A stretch of 29,948 nt of DNA, taken from NCBI GenBank assembly GCA_002346745.1, contig DEAL01000017.1, forward strand, positions 1 to 29,948, written 5' to 3'. Shown here in pieces: positions 1-7,222 of this stretch (position 1 is the first letter of the stretch; each line of letters begins with the position of its first letter). Position numbers and translations under genes: made by a program. The stretch is from Candidatus Neomicrothrix sp. UBA2983. Its GTDB lineage: Bacteria > Actinomycetota > Acidimicrobiia > Acidimicrobiales > MedAcidi-G1. The notes beneath the pieces were generated by a model that made no database searches, had not been told where the DNA came from, and worked only from the letters and a program-made list of their open reading frames with translations.

Positions 1-68
1 GGTGAAGGGAATCGAACCCTCATCATCAGCTTGGAAGGCTGAGGTTCTAGCCGTTGAACTACACCCGC
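1..68 (-). tRNA. tRNA-Gly (anticodon TCC), 3' end cut by window edge
   Basis: Read on the minus strand, this folds as a tRNA. The acceptor strand is GCGGGTG, the D arm is GTTC/GAAC, the anticodon stem is TCAGC/GCTGA around loop CTTCCAA, and the T arm has loop TTCGATT. The anticodon TCC reads glycine GGA/GGG codons. The last three acceptor bases and the discriminator lie beyond base 1, so I cannot say whether CCA is encoded. It is divergent from the decarboxylase gene. Confidence 0.95.
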
Positions 69-78
69 GGCAGCGACG

Positions 79-84
79 AGCGTA
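79..84 (-). promoter_or_regulatory. -10 element for tRNA-Gly
   Basis: On the minus strand, TACGCT preceded by CGG ends 10 bases before the tRNA 5' end. It matches the CGG-TAnnnT pattern seen before many genes in this window. It lies 13 bases from the divergent -10 of the decarboxylase gene, so the two promoters share one short region. Confidence 0.5.
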
Positions 85-97
85 CCGGGGTGCGCCC

Positions 98-103
98 TAG
101 CCT
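98..103 (+). promoter_or_regulatory. -10 element, leaderless decarboxylase gene
   Basis: TAGCCT ends 7 bases before the ATG at 111, which puts the predicted transcription start at or next to the start codon. No Shine-Dalgarno sequence is present. This supports 111 over the in-frame ATG at 159. Confidence 0.65.
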
Positions 104-110
104 CCCGGGC

Positions 111-1520
111 ATGCAAGAGACCAGGAACGGGACCAGCGCCGGGAACAGCGCCGCACGGATGCACGAGTTCGACGAGGAGTGCGACGCCCTCATCTGGTCG
201 GTGTTCCGGTACGCCCTCGACCGCATCAAGGAGCAGCCGCCGCTGGACGGTCCGCTCAGCGCCGCCGAACTGCAGGCGCTGGTCGGCGAGACCGTCACGC
301 CGGAGGGGCTCGGCGGCGTCGAGGCACTGCGGCGGTACACCGAGCACCTCGCCCCGGCCAGCATCTCGGTGGACCACCCCCGCTACCTGGCCTTCGTGGC
401 CGGGGCGCCGACCAAGGCGGCCTCGGTGTTCGACCTCGTCATCGGCGCCTCGTCGCTGTGCGGCTCGACCTGGCTGGACGGCGCCGGGATGGTCTTCGCC
501 GAGAACCAGGCGCTGCGCTGGATCGCCGACCTGGCCGGCCTGCCCGACTCGGCCGGCGGCTGCTTCGTCACCGGCGGGACCATGGGCAACCTCTCGGCCC
601 TCGTCGCCGCCCGCCACGACGCCGATCGTCGGCGCACCGAAGCGGGCCTCGGTCGTCCGGCCCGCTGGGCGGTCGTCGCCGCCGAGAGTGCCCACTCGTC
701 GGTCGAGTCGGCCGCCCGGGTCATGGACGTCGACGTCATCCTCGCCAGCGTGGACGATGACCTGCGTCTCCGGGGCGGCGCCGTGGCCGAGGCCATCGCC
801 GGCGCCTCCGAGGGGACCGAGGTCTTCGCCGTGGTGGCCACGGCGGGAACCACCAACCTCGGGATCGTCGACGCCCTCGAGGGGATCGCCGACGTCTGCG
901 CCGACTCGGGCGTCTGGCTCCACGTGGACGGCGCCTACGGCGGCGCTGCGATGGCGGCGCCGTCGGCCCGTCACCGGTTCGCCGGGATCGAGCGCTGTGA
1001 CTCCCTCGTGGTCGACCCCCACAAGTGGCTGTTCTCGCCCTTCGACTGCGCGGCACTGCTGTACCGGAACCCGGAAGTGGCCCGTTCGGCGCATACGCAG
1101 CACGCCGGCTACCTCGAGCCGATCATCGACGAGATGGTCTGGAACCCCTGCGACTACGCCCACGTCCTGACCCGCCGCGCCCGTGGCATGCCCTTCTGGT
1201 TCTCGCTGGCGGTCCACGGCACCGACGCCTACCGGGACGCCATCGAGGGCACCCTCGAGGTGACCCGGGTCCTGCGGGACCTCGTGGCCGACGCACCCCT
1301 CCTGAAACTCCTGGTCGAGCCGGAGTTGTCCGTGGTCGCCTTCCGTCGACACGGCTGGGGGGTCGAGGACTACCAGGCCTGGAGCGATCGACTGCTGGCC
1401 GAGGGCATCGCCCTGCTCACGCCGACCACGTTCGAGGGTGGACCGGCGATGCGCATCTGCATCGTCAACCCGCGGACGACCGTGGCCGACCTCGAGGAGA
1501 TCCTCGAGACGCTCGTCTGA
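111..1520 (+). CDS. Group II pyridoxal-phosphate-dependent amino acid decarboxylase
   Basis: This 469-residue protein is a fold-type I PLP enzyme of the aromatic-amino-acid/glutamate decarboxylase group, predicted to be cytosolic. Visible landmarks are the phosphate-binding TGGTMGN segment near residues 154-160, His195 in AESAH (ring-stacking position), Asp273 in HVDGAYGG (binds the PLP nitrogen), and Lys305 in DPHKWLF, the Schiff-base lysine. The length is normal for the family. Substrate cannot be read from sequence; tyrosine, tryptophan, DOPA, aspartate or glutamate are all possible, and no neighbouring catabolic gene helps. A longer in-frame reading begins at 54 but would overlap the tRNA. 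ATG 111 sits just after a TAGCCT -10, and ATG 159 (MHEFDEEC) is the alternative. The gene appears monocistronic, ending 30 bases before the tig promoter. Confidence 0.9.
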   Translation: MQETRNGTSAGNSAARMHEFDEECDALIWSVFRYALDRIKEQPPLDGPLSAAELQALVGETVTPEGLGGVEALRRYTEHLAPASISVDHPRYLAFVAGAPTKAASVFDLVIGASSLCGSTWLDGAGMVFAENQALRWIADLAGLPDSAGGCFVTGGTMGNLSALVAARHDADRRRTEAGLGRPARWAVVAAESAHSSVESAARVMDVDVILASVDDDLRLRGGAVAEAIAGASEGTEVFAVVATAGTTNLGIVDALEGIADVCADSGVWLHVDGAYGGAAMAAPSARHRFAGIERCDSLVVDPHKWLFSPFDCAALLYRNPEVARSAHTQHAGYLEPIIDEMVWNPCDYAHVLTRRARGMPFWFSLAVHGTDAYRDAIEGTLEVTRVLRDLVADAPLLKLLVEPELSVVAFRRHGWGVEDYQAWSDRLLAEGIALLTPTTFEGGPAMRICIVNPRTTVADLEEILETLV

Positions 1521-1550
1521 GGCGCCTGACCGGCCGTCACGGGCCACCGG

Positions 1551-1556
1551 TACACT
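1551..1556 (+). promoter_or_regulatory. -10 element, leaderless tig
   Basis: TACACT, preceded by CGG, ends 9 bases before the GTG at 1566. There is no Shine-Dalgarno site between them, so the tig-clpP transcript is predicted to be leaderless or nearly so. Confidence 0.6.
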
Positions 1557-1565
1557 CGCCCCACT

Positions 1566-3140
1566 GTGAGCCGCCTTTCTCTCCGAAACCGCAAGAACCG
1601 CGCCTCGAGCGACGGGGTCGTGGACGAGGCTGTCGACGCCCCGGCTGACGACGAGGCACCTGTCCCCGAGGGGTCCGTCGACCTCGACAACCACGAGGTG
1701 ACCTCGTCCGTCGAGGACCTCGACGGCGACCAGGTCCGCCTGACCGTGACCGTCGGCGCCGGCCGCTTTGAGCGCGACATCGACAAGGCGTTCCGTAAGC
1801 TGGCCCACGAGGTCCGGCTCCCCGGCTTCCGGCCCGGCAAGGCCCCTCGCCGCATCCTCGAGGCCCGCCTCGGCGCCGCCGCCGGCCGCCACGAGGCCAT
1901 CCAGGACTCGGTGCCCGACCACTACCGCCAGGCCCTCGTCGACAACCAGGTCGACGCCATCGACTCGCCGTCGCTGGAGATCACCTCGGGTGAGGAGTCG
2001 GGCGACCTGGTGTTCGACGCCGTCGTCCCCGTGCGGCCCAGCGTGGCGATCTCGGGCTATGCCGACCTGACCGTCGAGGTGCCGGCCCCGGTGGCCACCG
2101 ACGAGGAGGTCGAGAGCCAGGTCGACACGCTGCGCCGCCAGCACGGCACCCTCGAGGTCGTACAGCGGGCGGCCGAGGACGGCGACCGGGTCACTATCGA
2201 CATCGAGGGCAGCCACGAGGGCGAGCCGGTCGAGGGGCTCACCGCCACCGACTACCTCTACGAGGTCGGCAGCGGCGCCGTGGTGGCCGAGATCGACGAG
2301 AACCTGCGGGGCGCCGCCGCCGGCGACGAGGTCGAGTTCGACGCCGACCACCCACAGGAGGAGGGGACCCTGCACCTGCGGATCGCGGTCAAGGAGGTGC
2401 AGGCCCTGGTGCTGCCGGAGGCCGACAACGCCTTCGCCGCCGAGGCCTCCGAGTTCGCCACGATCGCCGAGCTCACCGACGACCTCCGCGGCCGGATCAC
2501 CTCCATGAAGCGGGCGCAGGCCGCCATGCTGTCCCGCGAGAACACCGCCCGGGCCGTGGCCGGACTCGTGACGGACGACATCCCCGACGCGCTGGTCGAG
2601 GCCGCCATCGACGAGCGCTTCCGCGACATGGCCATGCGGATGGCCCAGCAGGGCATCGACCTGGCCCACTGGATGGAGGCCACCGGTCAGGATGCCGCCG
2701 CCATGCGTGAGGGCTTCCGCGACGACGCCGGCGTGTCCGCACGGGCCGACCTGGGCCTCCGAGCCGTCGCCCACGCCGAGGGCCTCGACGTCAGCGACGA
2801 GGAGGTCGAGGCGCACCTCGGCCTCGTGGCGATCCAGGCCGGCCAGCCCGAGGCCGACCTCGCCGACCTGCGCAAGCAGATGGCCGAGTCCGGCCACCTC
2901 ATGGAGATCCTCGCCGACCTGCGCAAGCAGGCCGCCATGGACTGGCTGGTCGAGCACGTGTCCTTCGTGGACGAGGACGGCAACGCCATCGACCGGGCCG
3001 ACCTGACGCCGCCCGAGCCCGAGGTGGTGGTCCCGGCGGCGGGGGACGTGCCGGCGGTCGACTCGAGCGAGGTCGAGGAACCCGGCGACATCGAGCCCGG
3101 GGGCGAGGGCAAACAAGAGTCCGTAGGCGAGGAGGAGTGA
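1566..3140 (+). CDS. tig: Trigger factor, ribosome-associated chaperone and prolyl isomerase
   Basis: Trigger factor binds the ribosome exit tunnel and shields nascent chains. The ribosome-docking loop GFRPGKAP is at residues 87-94, an FKBP-type prolyl isomerase domain follows at roughly 205-295, and the helical C-terminal chaperone domain runs to about 480. At 524 residues it is longer than usual (E. coli about 430). The docking loop sits about 43 residues later than in E. coli because of an acidic N-terminal extension, and the last 40 residues are also Glu/Asp-rich. The GTG start is supported by a -10 element 9 bases upstream, and I see no better internal start before the conserved domain. 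The stop overlaps clpP by four bases (GTGA), so the two are co-transcribed and probably translationally coupled. Confidence 0.96.
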   Translation: MSRLSLRNRKNRASSDGVVDEAVDAPADDEAPVPEGSVDLDNHEVTSSVEDLDGDQVRLTVTVGAGRFERDIDKAFRKLAHEVRLPGFRPGKAPRRILEARLGAAAGRHEAIQDSVPDHYRQALVDNQVDAIDSPSLEITSGEESGDLVFDAVVPVRPSVAISGYADLTVEVPAPVATDEEVESQVDTLRRQHGTLEVVQRAAEDGDRVTIDIEGSHEGEPVEGLTATDYLYEVGSGAVVAEIDENLRGAAAGDEVEFDADHPQEEGTLHLRIAVKEVQALVLPEADNAFAAEASEFATIAELTDDLRGRITSMKRAQAAMLSRENTARAVAGLVTDDIPDALVEAAIDERFRDMAMRMAQQGIDLAHWMEATGQDAAAMREGFRDDAGVSARADLGLRAVAHAEGLDVSDEEVEAHLGLVAIQAGQPEADLADLRKQMAESGHLMEILADLRKQAAMDWLVEHVSFVDEDGNAIDRADLTPPEPEVVVPAAGDVPAVDSSEVEEPGDIEPGGEGKQESVGEEE

Positions 3141-3811
3141 GCAGTCACGTGAACATCACGAGCATCCACGACCCGGGCTACCGGGTGCAGAACTACCTGG
3201 TGCCGACGGTGGTCGAGCAGACCAACCGGGGCGAGCGAGCGTTCGACCTCTACTCGCGGCTCCTGAAGGAGAACATCATCTTCATCGGGACGCCGATCGA
3301 CGACACGACGGCCAACCTGATCTGCGCCCAGATGCTCCACCTCGAGTCCGAGAACCCGGACCGGGACATCAGCCTCTACATCAACTCTCCGGGCGGCGAC
3401 ATCAACGGGCTGTTCGCCATCTACGACACGATGCAGTACATCAAGCCCGACATCACCACGATCTGCTTCGGCCAGGCAGCCTCGGCCGCAGCGGTGCTGC
3501 TGGCGGCCGGCACGAAGGGCAAGCGCCTCGCCTTGCCGCACGCCCGGGTGCTGATCCACCAGCCGTACGCCGGTGCCCAGGGGCAGGTCTCCGACATCGA
3601 GCTGGCCTCCAAGGAGATCCAGCGCCTGAAGCTCCAACTCGAGGAGATCCTCGCCCGCCACACGGGGCAGGACGTGGAGCGCATCCACGCCGACACGGAC
3701 CGCGACTACGTGATGACCGCCGAGGAGGCCAAGGAGTACGGCGTCATCGACGAGATCATCGAGGAGCGTTCCCTGGCCGACAACAGCGCTGCCGTCACGG
3801 CCATCAAGTAG
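3137..3811 (+). CDS. clpP: ATP-dependent Clp protease proteolytic subunit
   Basis: This is the serine peptidase that forms a two-ring chamber and degrades proteins unfolded by ClpX or ClpC. The catalytic triad is visible: Ser116 in GQAASAA, His141 in LIHQP and Asp190 in DTDRDY. The length (224 residues) is normal. The GTG at 3137 overlaps the tig stop, but GTG 3149 is equally credible because the GGAGTGA just upstream gives it better Shine-Dalgarno spacing. The N-terminal part (VVEQTNRGERAFDLYSRLLKE) resembles E. coli ClpP and mycobacterial ClpP1, while the middle (AIYDTMQY, AAGTKGKR) resembles ClpP2. Mycobacterium and Streptomyces carry tandem clpP1-clpP2 here; this locus has only one gene, directly followed by clpX. 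Confidence 0.97.
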   Translation: MSSHVNITSIHDPGYRVQNYLVPTVVEQTNRGERAFDLYSRLLKENIIFIGTPIDDTTANLICAQMLHLESENPDRDISLYINSPGGDINGLFAIYDTMQYIKPDITTICFGQAASAAAVLLAAGTKGKRLALPHARVLIHQPYAGAQGQVSDIELASKEIQRLKLQLEEILARHTGQDVERIHADTDRDYVMTAEEAKEYGVIDEIIEERSLADNSAAVTAIK

Positions 3812-3821
3812 CCGGGGTCCA

Positions 3822-3850
3822 TCCGGCGCGAAACCGGTCCCGTCCGGCGC
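3822..3850 (+). repeat. Direct repeat TCCGGCGC x2 upstream of clpX promoter
   Basis: TCCGGCGC occurs at 3822-3829 and 3843-3850. The copies are 21 bases apart, close to two helical turns, and lie 13 bases before the clpX -10 element. Spacing and position would suit a regulator binding one face of the DNA, but in GC-rich DNA this could be chance. Confidence 0.25.
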
Positions 3851-3862
3851 CCCTCCAGCCGG

Positions 3863-3868
3863 TACAGT
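3863..3868 (+). promoter_or_regulatory. -10 element for clpX (leadered)
   Basis: TACAGT preceded by CGG, the same pattern as the leaderless promoters, but 51 bases before the clpX start. The predicted transcript starts near 3875 and carries a leader with a hairpin and a strong Shine-Dalgarno sequence (GGAGG at 3909-3913). Confidence 0.55.
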
Positions 3869-3875
3869 CTGGTCC

Positions 3876-3890
3876 TGCCCGCGACGGGCA
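3876..3890 (+). other. 5'-terminal hairpin in clpX leader
   Basis: TGCCCG-CGA-CGGGCA is a perfect 6-base-pair stem with a 3-base loop. It begins at about the predicted transcription start, so it would cap the 5' end of the clpX mRNA. A role in stabilising the message or hiding it from RNases is inference. Confidence 0.4.
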
Positions 3891-3919
3891 CAGGGCTCGA
3901 GACCCGGGGGAGGTGAGTG

Positions 3920-5191
3920 GTGGCCAAGTTCGGTGAGGGGGGCGAACTCCTCAAGTGCTCCTTCTGCGGCAAGACGCAGAAGCAGGTCCGCAAGCTCATC
4001 GCCGGGCCCGGCGTCTACATCTGCGACGAGTGCATCGACCTCTGCAATGAGATCATCGAGGAGGAGCTCACCGAGCCCAGCGACGTCTCGTTCGGCGAAC
4101 TGCCCCGGCCGCGTGAGATCTTCGCGTTCCTCGACGACTACATCGTCGGTCAGGAGCAGGCCAAGAAGATCCTGTCGGTGGCCGTCTACAACCATTACAA
4201 GCGGGTTCAGGTCGGCCGCATCCCCGGCGACGACGTCGAGCTCGCCAAGTCGAACATCCTGCTGATCGGCCCCACCGGTTGCGGCAAGACGCTGATGGCC
4301 CAGACCCTGGCCCGGATGCTCGACGTGCCCTTCGCCATCGCTGACGCCACCGCCCTCACCGAGGCCGGCTACGTGGGCGAGGACGTCGAGAACATCCTCC
4401 TCAAGCTGATCCAGGCCGCCGACTACGACATCAAGAAGGCCGAGAGCGGGATCATCTACATCGACGAGATCGACAAGATCTCCCGCAAGAGCGAGAACCC
4501 GTCGATCACCCGGGACGTCTCGGGGGAGGGCGTCCAGCAGGCGCTGCTCAAGATCCTGGAGGGCACCACCGCGGCGGTGCCCCCGCAGGGTGGCCGCAAG
4601 CACCCGCACCAGGAGTTCCTCCAGATCGACACGACGAACATCCTGTTCATCTGCGGCGGGGCCTTCGCCGGCCTCGAAGGGGTGATCGAGTCGCGCCTCG
4701 GTGGCGCCAGCGTCGGCTTCGGCGCCGACGTGCGGTCCCGGGCCGAGAAGGGCCTGGGGGCACTGTTCGCCGGCGTCCGTCCCGAGGACCTCGTCAAGTT
4801 CGGCCTGATCCCCGAGTTCGTCGGCCGCCTGCCGGTGGTCGGCACCGTCGACCACCTCGACGTCGACACGTTGGTGCAGATCCTGGTCGAGCCCCGCAAC
4901 GCCCTGGCCAAGCAGTACCGCAAGATCTTCGAGTTCGAGGACGCCGAGCTGGAGTTCACCGACGAGGCGCTGCGGGCGGTCGCCGAGGAGGCCCTCGAGC
5001 GGGGTACCGGGGCACGCGGCCTGCGGGCCATCCTCGAGGAGGTCCTGCTCGAGGTCATGTACGACCTGCCCGGCGAGTCCGAGGGTGCGCGGGTGCTCGT
5101 CGACGAGACGTGCGTGCGGGAGCGGGGGATGCCCGAGGTGCGGATCCCGGACGGCGACGCCGGCGAGCAGCCGGACCGCGCCGCCTCCTAG
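3920..5191 (+). CDS. clpX: ClpX, AAA+ unfoldase of the ClpXP protease
   Basis: ClpX recognises tagged substrates, unfolds them with ATP and feeds them to ClpP. The 423-residue protein has the N-terminal zinc domain (Cys13, Cys16, Cys35, Cys38), Walker A GPTGCGKT at 117-124, pore loop GYVG at 150-153, Walker B IIYIDEID at 178-185, the RKH loop at 226-228 and the ClpP-contact loop as VGF at 265-267 (IGF in E. coli). GTG 3920 is preferred over the adjacent GTG 3917: it gives MAKFGEGGELLKCSFC, matching actinobacterial ClpX, and places GGAGG six bases upstream. The gene has its own promoter about 50 bases after clpP, so its level can be set separately from tig-clpP. A short GC stem (5191-5206) follows the stop. 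Confidence 0.97.
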   Translation: MAKFGEGGELLKCSFCGKTQKQVRKLIAGPGVYICDECIDLCNEIIEEELTEPSDVSFGELPRPREIFAFLDDYIVGQEQAKKILSVAVYNHYKRVQVGRIPGDDVELAKSNILLIGPTGCGKTLMAQTLARMLDVPFAIADATALTEAGYVGEDVENILLKLIQAADYDIKKAESGIIYIDEIDKISRKSENPSITRDVSGEGVQQALLKILEGTTAAVPPQGGRKHPHQEFLQIDTTNILFICGGAFAGLEGVIESRLGGASVGFGADVRSRAEKGLGALFAGVRPEDLVKFGLIPEFVGRLPVVGTVDHLDVDTLVQILVEPRNALAKQYRKIFEFEDAELEFTDEALRAVAEEALERGTGARGLRAILEEVLLEVMYDLPGESEGARVLVDETCVRERGMPEVRIPDGDAGEQPDRAAS

Positions 5192-5238
5192 GGCCGGCGC
5201 GGGCCCCGTTCCCTGCCGGCATCAGACGGGACGCCGCC

Positions 5239-6546
5239 GTGGACTACCCCTCGGCCCTGGCGTTCCTCGACCGGCACGTCAACCTCGAGGCCACCGCTGG
5301 TCGCGTCCACGGCCTGAGCCTGGAGGCCATGCGCCGCCTCGTCGCCACGATGGGCGACCCGCACCACGACCTGCGGGCCATCCACCTGACGGGCACCAAC
5401 GGCAAGGGGTCCACGGCGGCGATCACGGCATCGCTGCTCCGGGCGCTCGGGCTGCGGGTCGGCACCTACAACAGCCCCCACGTCGACACGGTCCGTGAGC
5501 GCCTGGCCATCGACGGCGAGATGATCGACGAGCAGTCGTTCGGCGAACTCGTCGGAGACCTGGCGGGCTACGCCGAGCACCACGCCGCCACCTTTGGGGC
5601 TCCCGCCTCCTATTTCGAACTGCTGACCGCGGCGGCGCTGCTGTGGTTTGCCAACGAGGCGGTCGACGTGGCCGTCGTGGAGGTCGGCATGCTGGGGCGC
5701 TTCGACGCCACGAACGTCCTCGAGTCAGAGGTGGCGGTGGTGACGAACATCGGCCGGGACCACACCGATGGCGTCGGTGACTGGCGGCGGGCCATCGCCG
5801 GCGAGAAGGCCGGCATCATTCGTGCGGGTCGACCGTTGGTGCTGGGGGAGATCGCCATCGACGTGCGCGACCTGTTCCTCGCCGAGGCCCCGGAACCGCT
5901 CTACGAGCGTGACCAGCACTTCGGGGTGTTGTCTGCCCGACCCGCCGTCGGCGGCCAGGTGCTCGACCTTTTCGGTCCGCACGGCCGCTACGACGAGGCG
6001 TTCCTGCGGCTCCACGGCGACCACCAGGCCGACAACGCGGCTGCGGCACTGGCGGCGGTGGAGTCGTTCGTCGGCGCCTCCCTCGGCGACGAGGTGGTGG
6101 AGGAGGGCCTTGGGACGGTCCAGTTGCCCGGTCGCCTTGAGGTGACGGCATCGCGGCCGCTGGTGGTCCTCGACGGGGCCCACAATCAGGATGCCGCCCG
6201 GGCACTGGCCGTCGCCGTCCCGAACGTGTTCCCCGAGGGTGCCGGCCGGCGGATCCTGGTGCTGGGCGCGCTCGGCCCGAAGGAGCCCGAGGAGGTGCTC
6301 GAGGAGTTGGCGGCCCTCATGCCGGACCTGGTGGTGACGTGCACGGCCCCGTCGCCACGGGCTGTTCCGGCCGACCGGCTGGCCGCACTGATGGGTGCAC
6401 GGGGCTTCGACGTCGAGCCGGTGGCAGATGCGGTCGAAGCGGTGCGCCGGGCCGTGGCGCTGGCCGACGACGACGACCTGGTGCTCGTGACCGGTTCCTT
6501 CTATGTCCTCTCGGCGGCACGCCAGGCCCTGGCCGAGGCGCCATGA
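5239..6546 (+). CDS. folC: Folylpolyglutamate synthase / dihydrofolate synthase
   Basis: FolC ligates glutamate to dihydropteroate and/or extends folate polyglutamate tails in the cytosol. The Mur-ligase-like P-loop TGTNGKGS is at residues 51-58, followed by the YNSPHV segment near 77-82, the central ATPase core and a C-terminal domain beginning near GRLEVTAS; DGAHN is the family's ATP/Mg-proximal motif. The protein is 435 residues, normal for the family. The reading frame is open back into clpX, but GTG 5239 (VDYPSALAFLDRH) matches where family members begin and is the only start codon after the clpX stop. There is no convincing Shine-Dalgarno site. The 47-base gap to clpX and the lack of a TAnnnT element suggest read-through from clpX. 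Confidence 0.94.
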   Translation: MDYPSALAFLDRHVNLEATAGRVHGLSLEAMRRLVATMGDPHHDLRAIHLTGTNGKGSTAAITASLLRALGLRVGTYNSPHVDTVRERLAIDGEMIDEQSFGELVGDLAGYAEHHAATFGAPASYFELLTAAALLWFANEAVDVAVVEVGMLGRFDATNVLESEVAVVTNIGRDHTDGVGDWRRAIAGEKAGIIRAGRPLVLGEIAIDVRDLFLAEAPEPLYERDQHFGVLSARPAVGGQVLDLFGPHGRYDEAFLRLHGDHQADNAAAALAAVESFVGASLGDEVVEEGLGTVQLPGRLEVTASRPLVVLDGAHNQDAARALAVAVPNVFPEGAGRRILVLGALGPKEPEEVLEELAALMPDLVVTCTAPSPRAVPADRLAALMGARGFDVEPVADAVEAVRRAVALADDDDLVLVTGSFYVLSAARQALAEAP

Positions 6547-6598
6547 CCGATCAGTCCGGTGCGATCGGCGACCGGGCCTGAACGCGATCGCCTGCCCG

Positions 6599-6604
6599 TA
6601 GCCT
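6599..6604 (+). promoter_or_regulatory. -10 element, leaderless ndk
   Basis: TAGCCT ends 8 bases before the ATG at 6613, with no Shine-Dalgarno site. It identifies 6613 rather than the in-frame ATG at 6559 as the start. Confidence 0.65.
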
Positions 6605-6612
6605 TCCCGGCC

Positions 6613-7020
6613 ATGGACCGAACCCTCGTCATCTGCAAGCCCGACGCCGTCGAACGCGGCCTGGTCGGGGAGATCATCAGCCGCATCGAGCGCAAGGGCC
6701 TCCGCCTGGCGGCCATGGAGTTGCGCACCCTCGACGAGGCGACCCTCGCCCGCCACTACGAGGAGCATGTCGAGAAACCCTTCTACGGCGACCTCGTGGC
6801 GTTCATGTCTCGTGGCCCGGTCGTGGTGATGGTCGTGGAGGGCCCGGAGGACACGTTCGCCGTGGTGCGCACCCAGATGGGGACCACCGATCCGACCAAG
6901 GCCGCTCCCGGCACGATCCGGGGCGACTTCGGCCTCATCGTGACCGAGAACCTGGTCCACGGCTCCGACGCGGTCGAGTCGGCCGAGCGCGAGATCGGGA
7001 TCTTCTTCAGCGAGGCCTGA
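6613..7020 (+). CDS. ndk: Nucleoside diphosphate kinase
   Basis: Ndk balances nucleoside triphosphate pools by moving the gamma phosphate through a phosphohistidine. At 135 residues it is the standard length. It begins MDRTLVICKPDAV, and the catalytic His116 sits in the signature NLVHGSD. The in-frame upstream ATG at 6559 would add 18 residues with no family counterpart. The gene follows folC as in many actinobacteria, but the DUF4233 membrane protein gene that often lies between them is missing; only about 66 bases separate the two. Confidence 0.97.
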   Translation: MDRTLVICKPDAVERGLVGEIISRIERKGLRLAAMELRTLDEATLARHYEEHVEKPFYGDLVAFMSRGPVVVMVVEGPEDTFAVVRTQMGTTDPTKAAPGTIRGDFGLIVTENLVHGSDAVESAEREIGIFFSEA

Positions 7021-7126
7021 TCTCGGAGGTGTGAGCCCCGGACGAACTGGAGTTGGTGAGATCCCCGGTATCCGCGCGTTCCTTGGCGTCGTTCCGTGGT
7101 CGCCTGTGTGCTAAGAGTGGCGAAAC

Positions 7127-7146
7127 CGTCACAGATTTGTTACGTT
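7127..7146 (+). promoter_or_regulatory. mreB operon promoter with overlapping inverted repeat
   Basis: An extended -10, TGTTACGTT (7138-7146), lies 76 bases before mreB. It overlaps a near-perfect inverted repeat, CGTCACA-GATT-TGTTACG (7127-7144; 6 of 7 positions pair). The AT-rich patch stands out in this GC-rich 202-base gap (7021-7222), which otherwise contains no gene I can support. The repeat is well placed for a repressor or response regulator. The leader that follows ends with an AGGA Shine-Dalgarno site. Confidence 0.5.
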
Positions 7147-7222
7147 CCGGAGGCCGACGCCGCGGTCTCCTCTCCGCAGGCGGTCCGGCACCTCCCACCG
7201 ACCGCCGCGACAGGACCAGTAC

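Noticed and set aside
54..110. Upstream ATG at 54 as the decarboxylase start.
   Set aside because: It lies inside the tRNA-Gly gene and upstream of the predicted promoter; the extra 19 residues have no family counterpart.
2687..4855. 722-codon open frame on the minus strand across tig, clpP and clpX.
   Set aside because: It is the complement of three well-recognised genes. Its product is a Val/Asp/Leu-rich mirror of their codon bias with no family match I can see, and it has no promoter or ribosome site.
5110..5238. An earlier folC start within clpX.
   Set aside because: The 43 extra residues are Arg/Pro/Ala noise overlapping the clpX end; GTG 5239 fits the family start.
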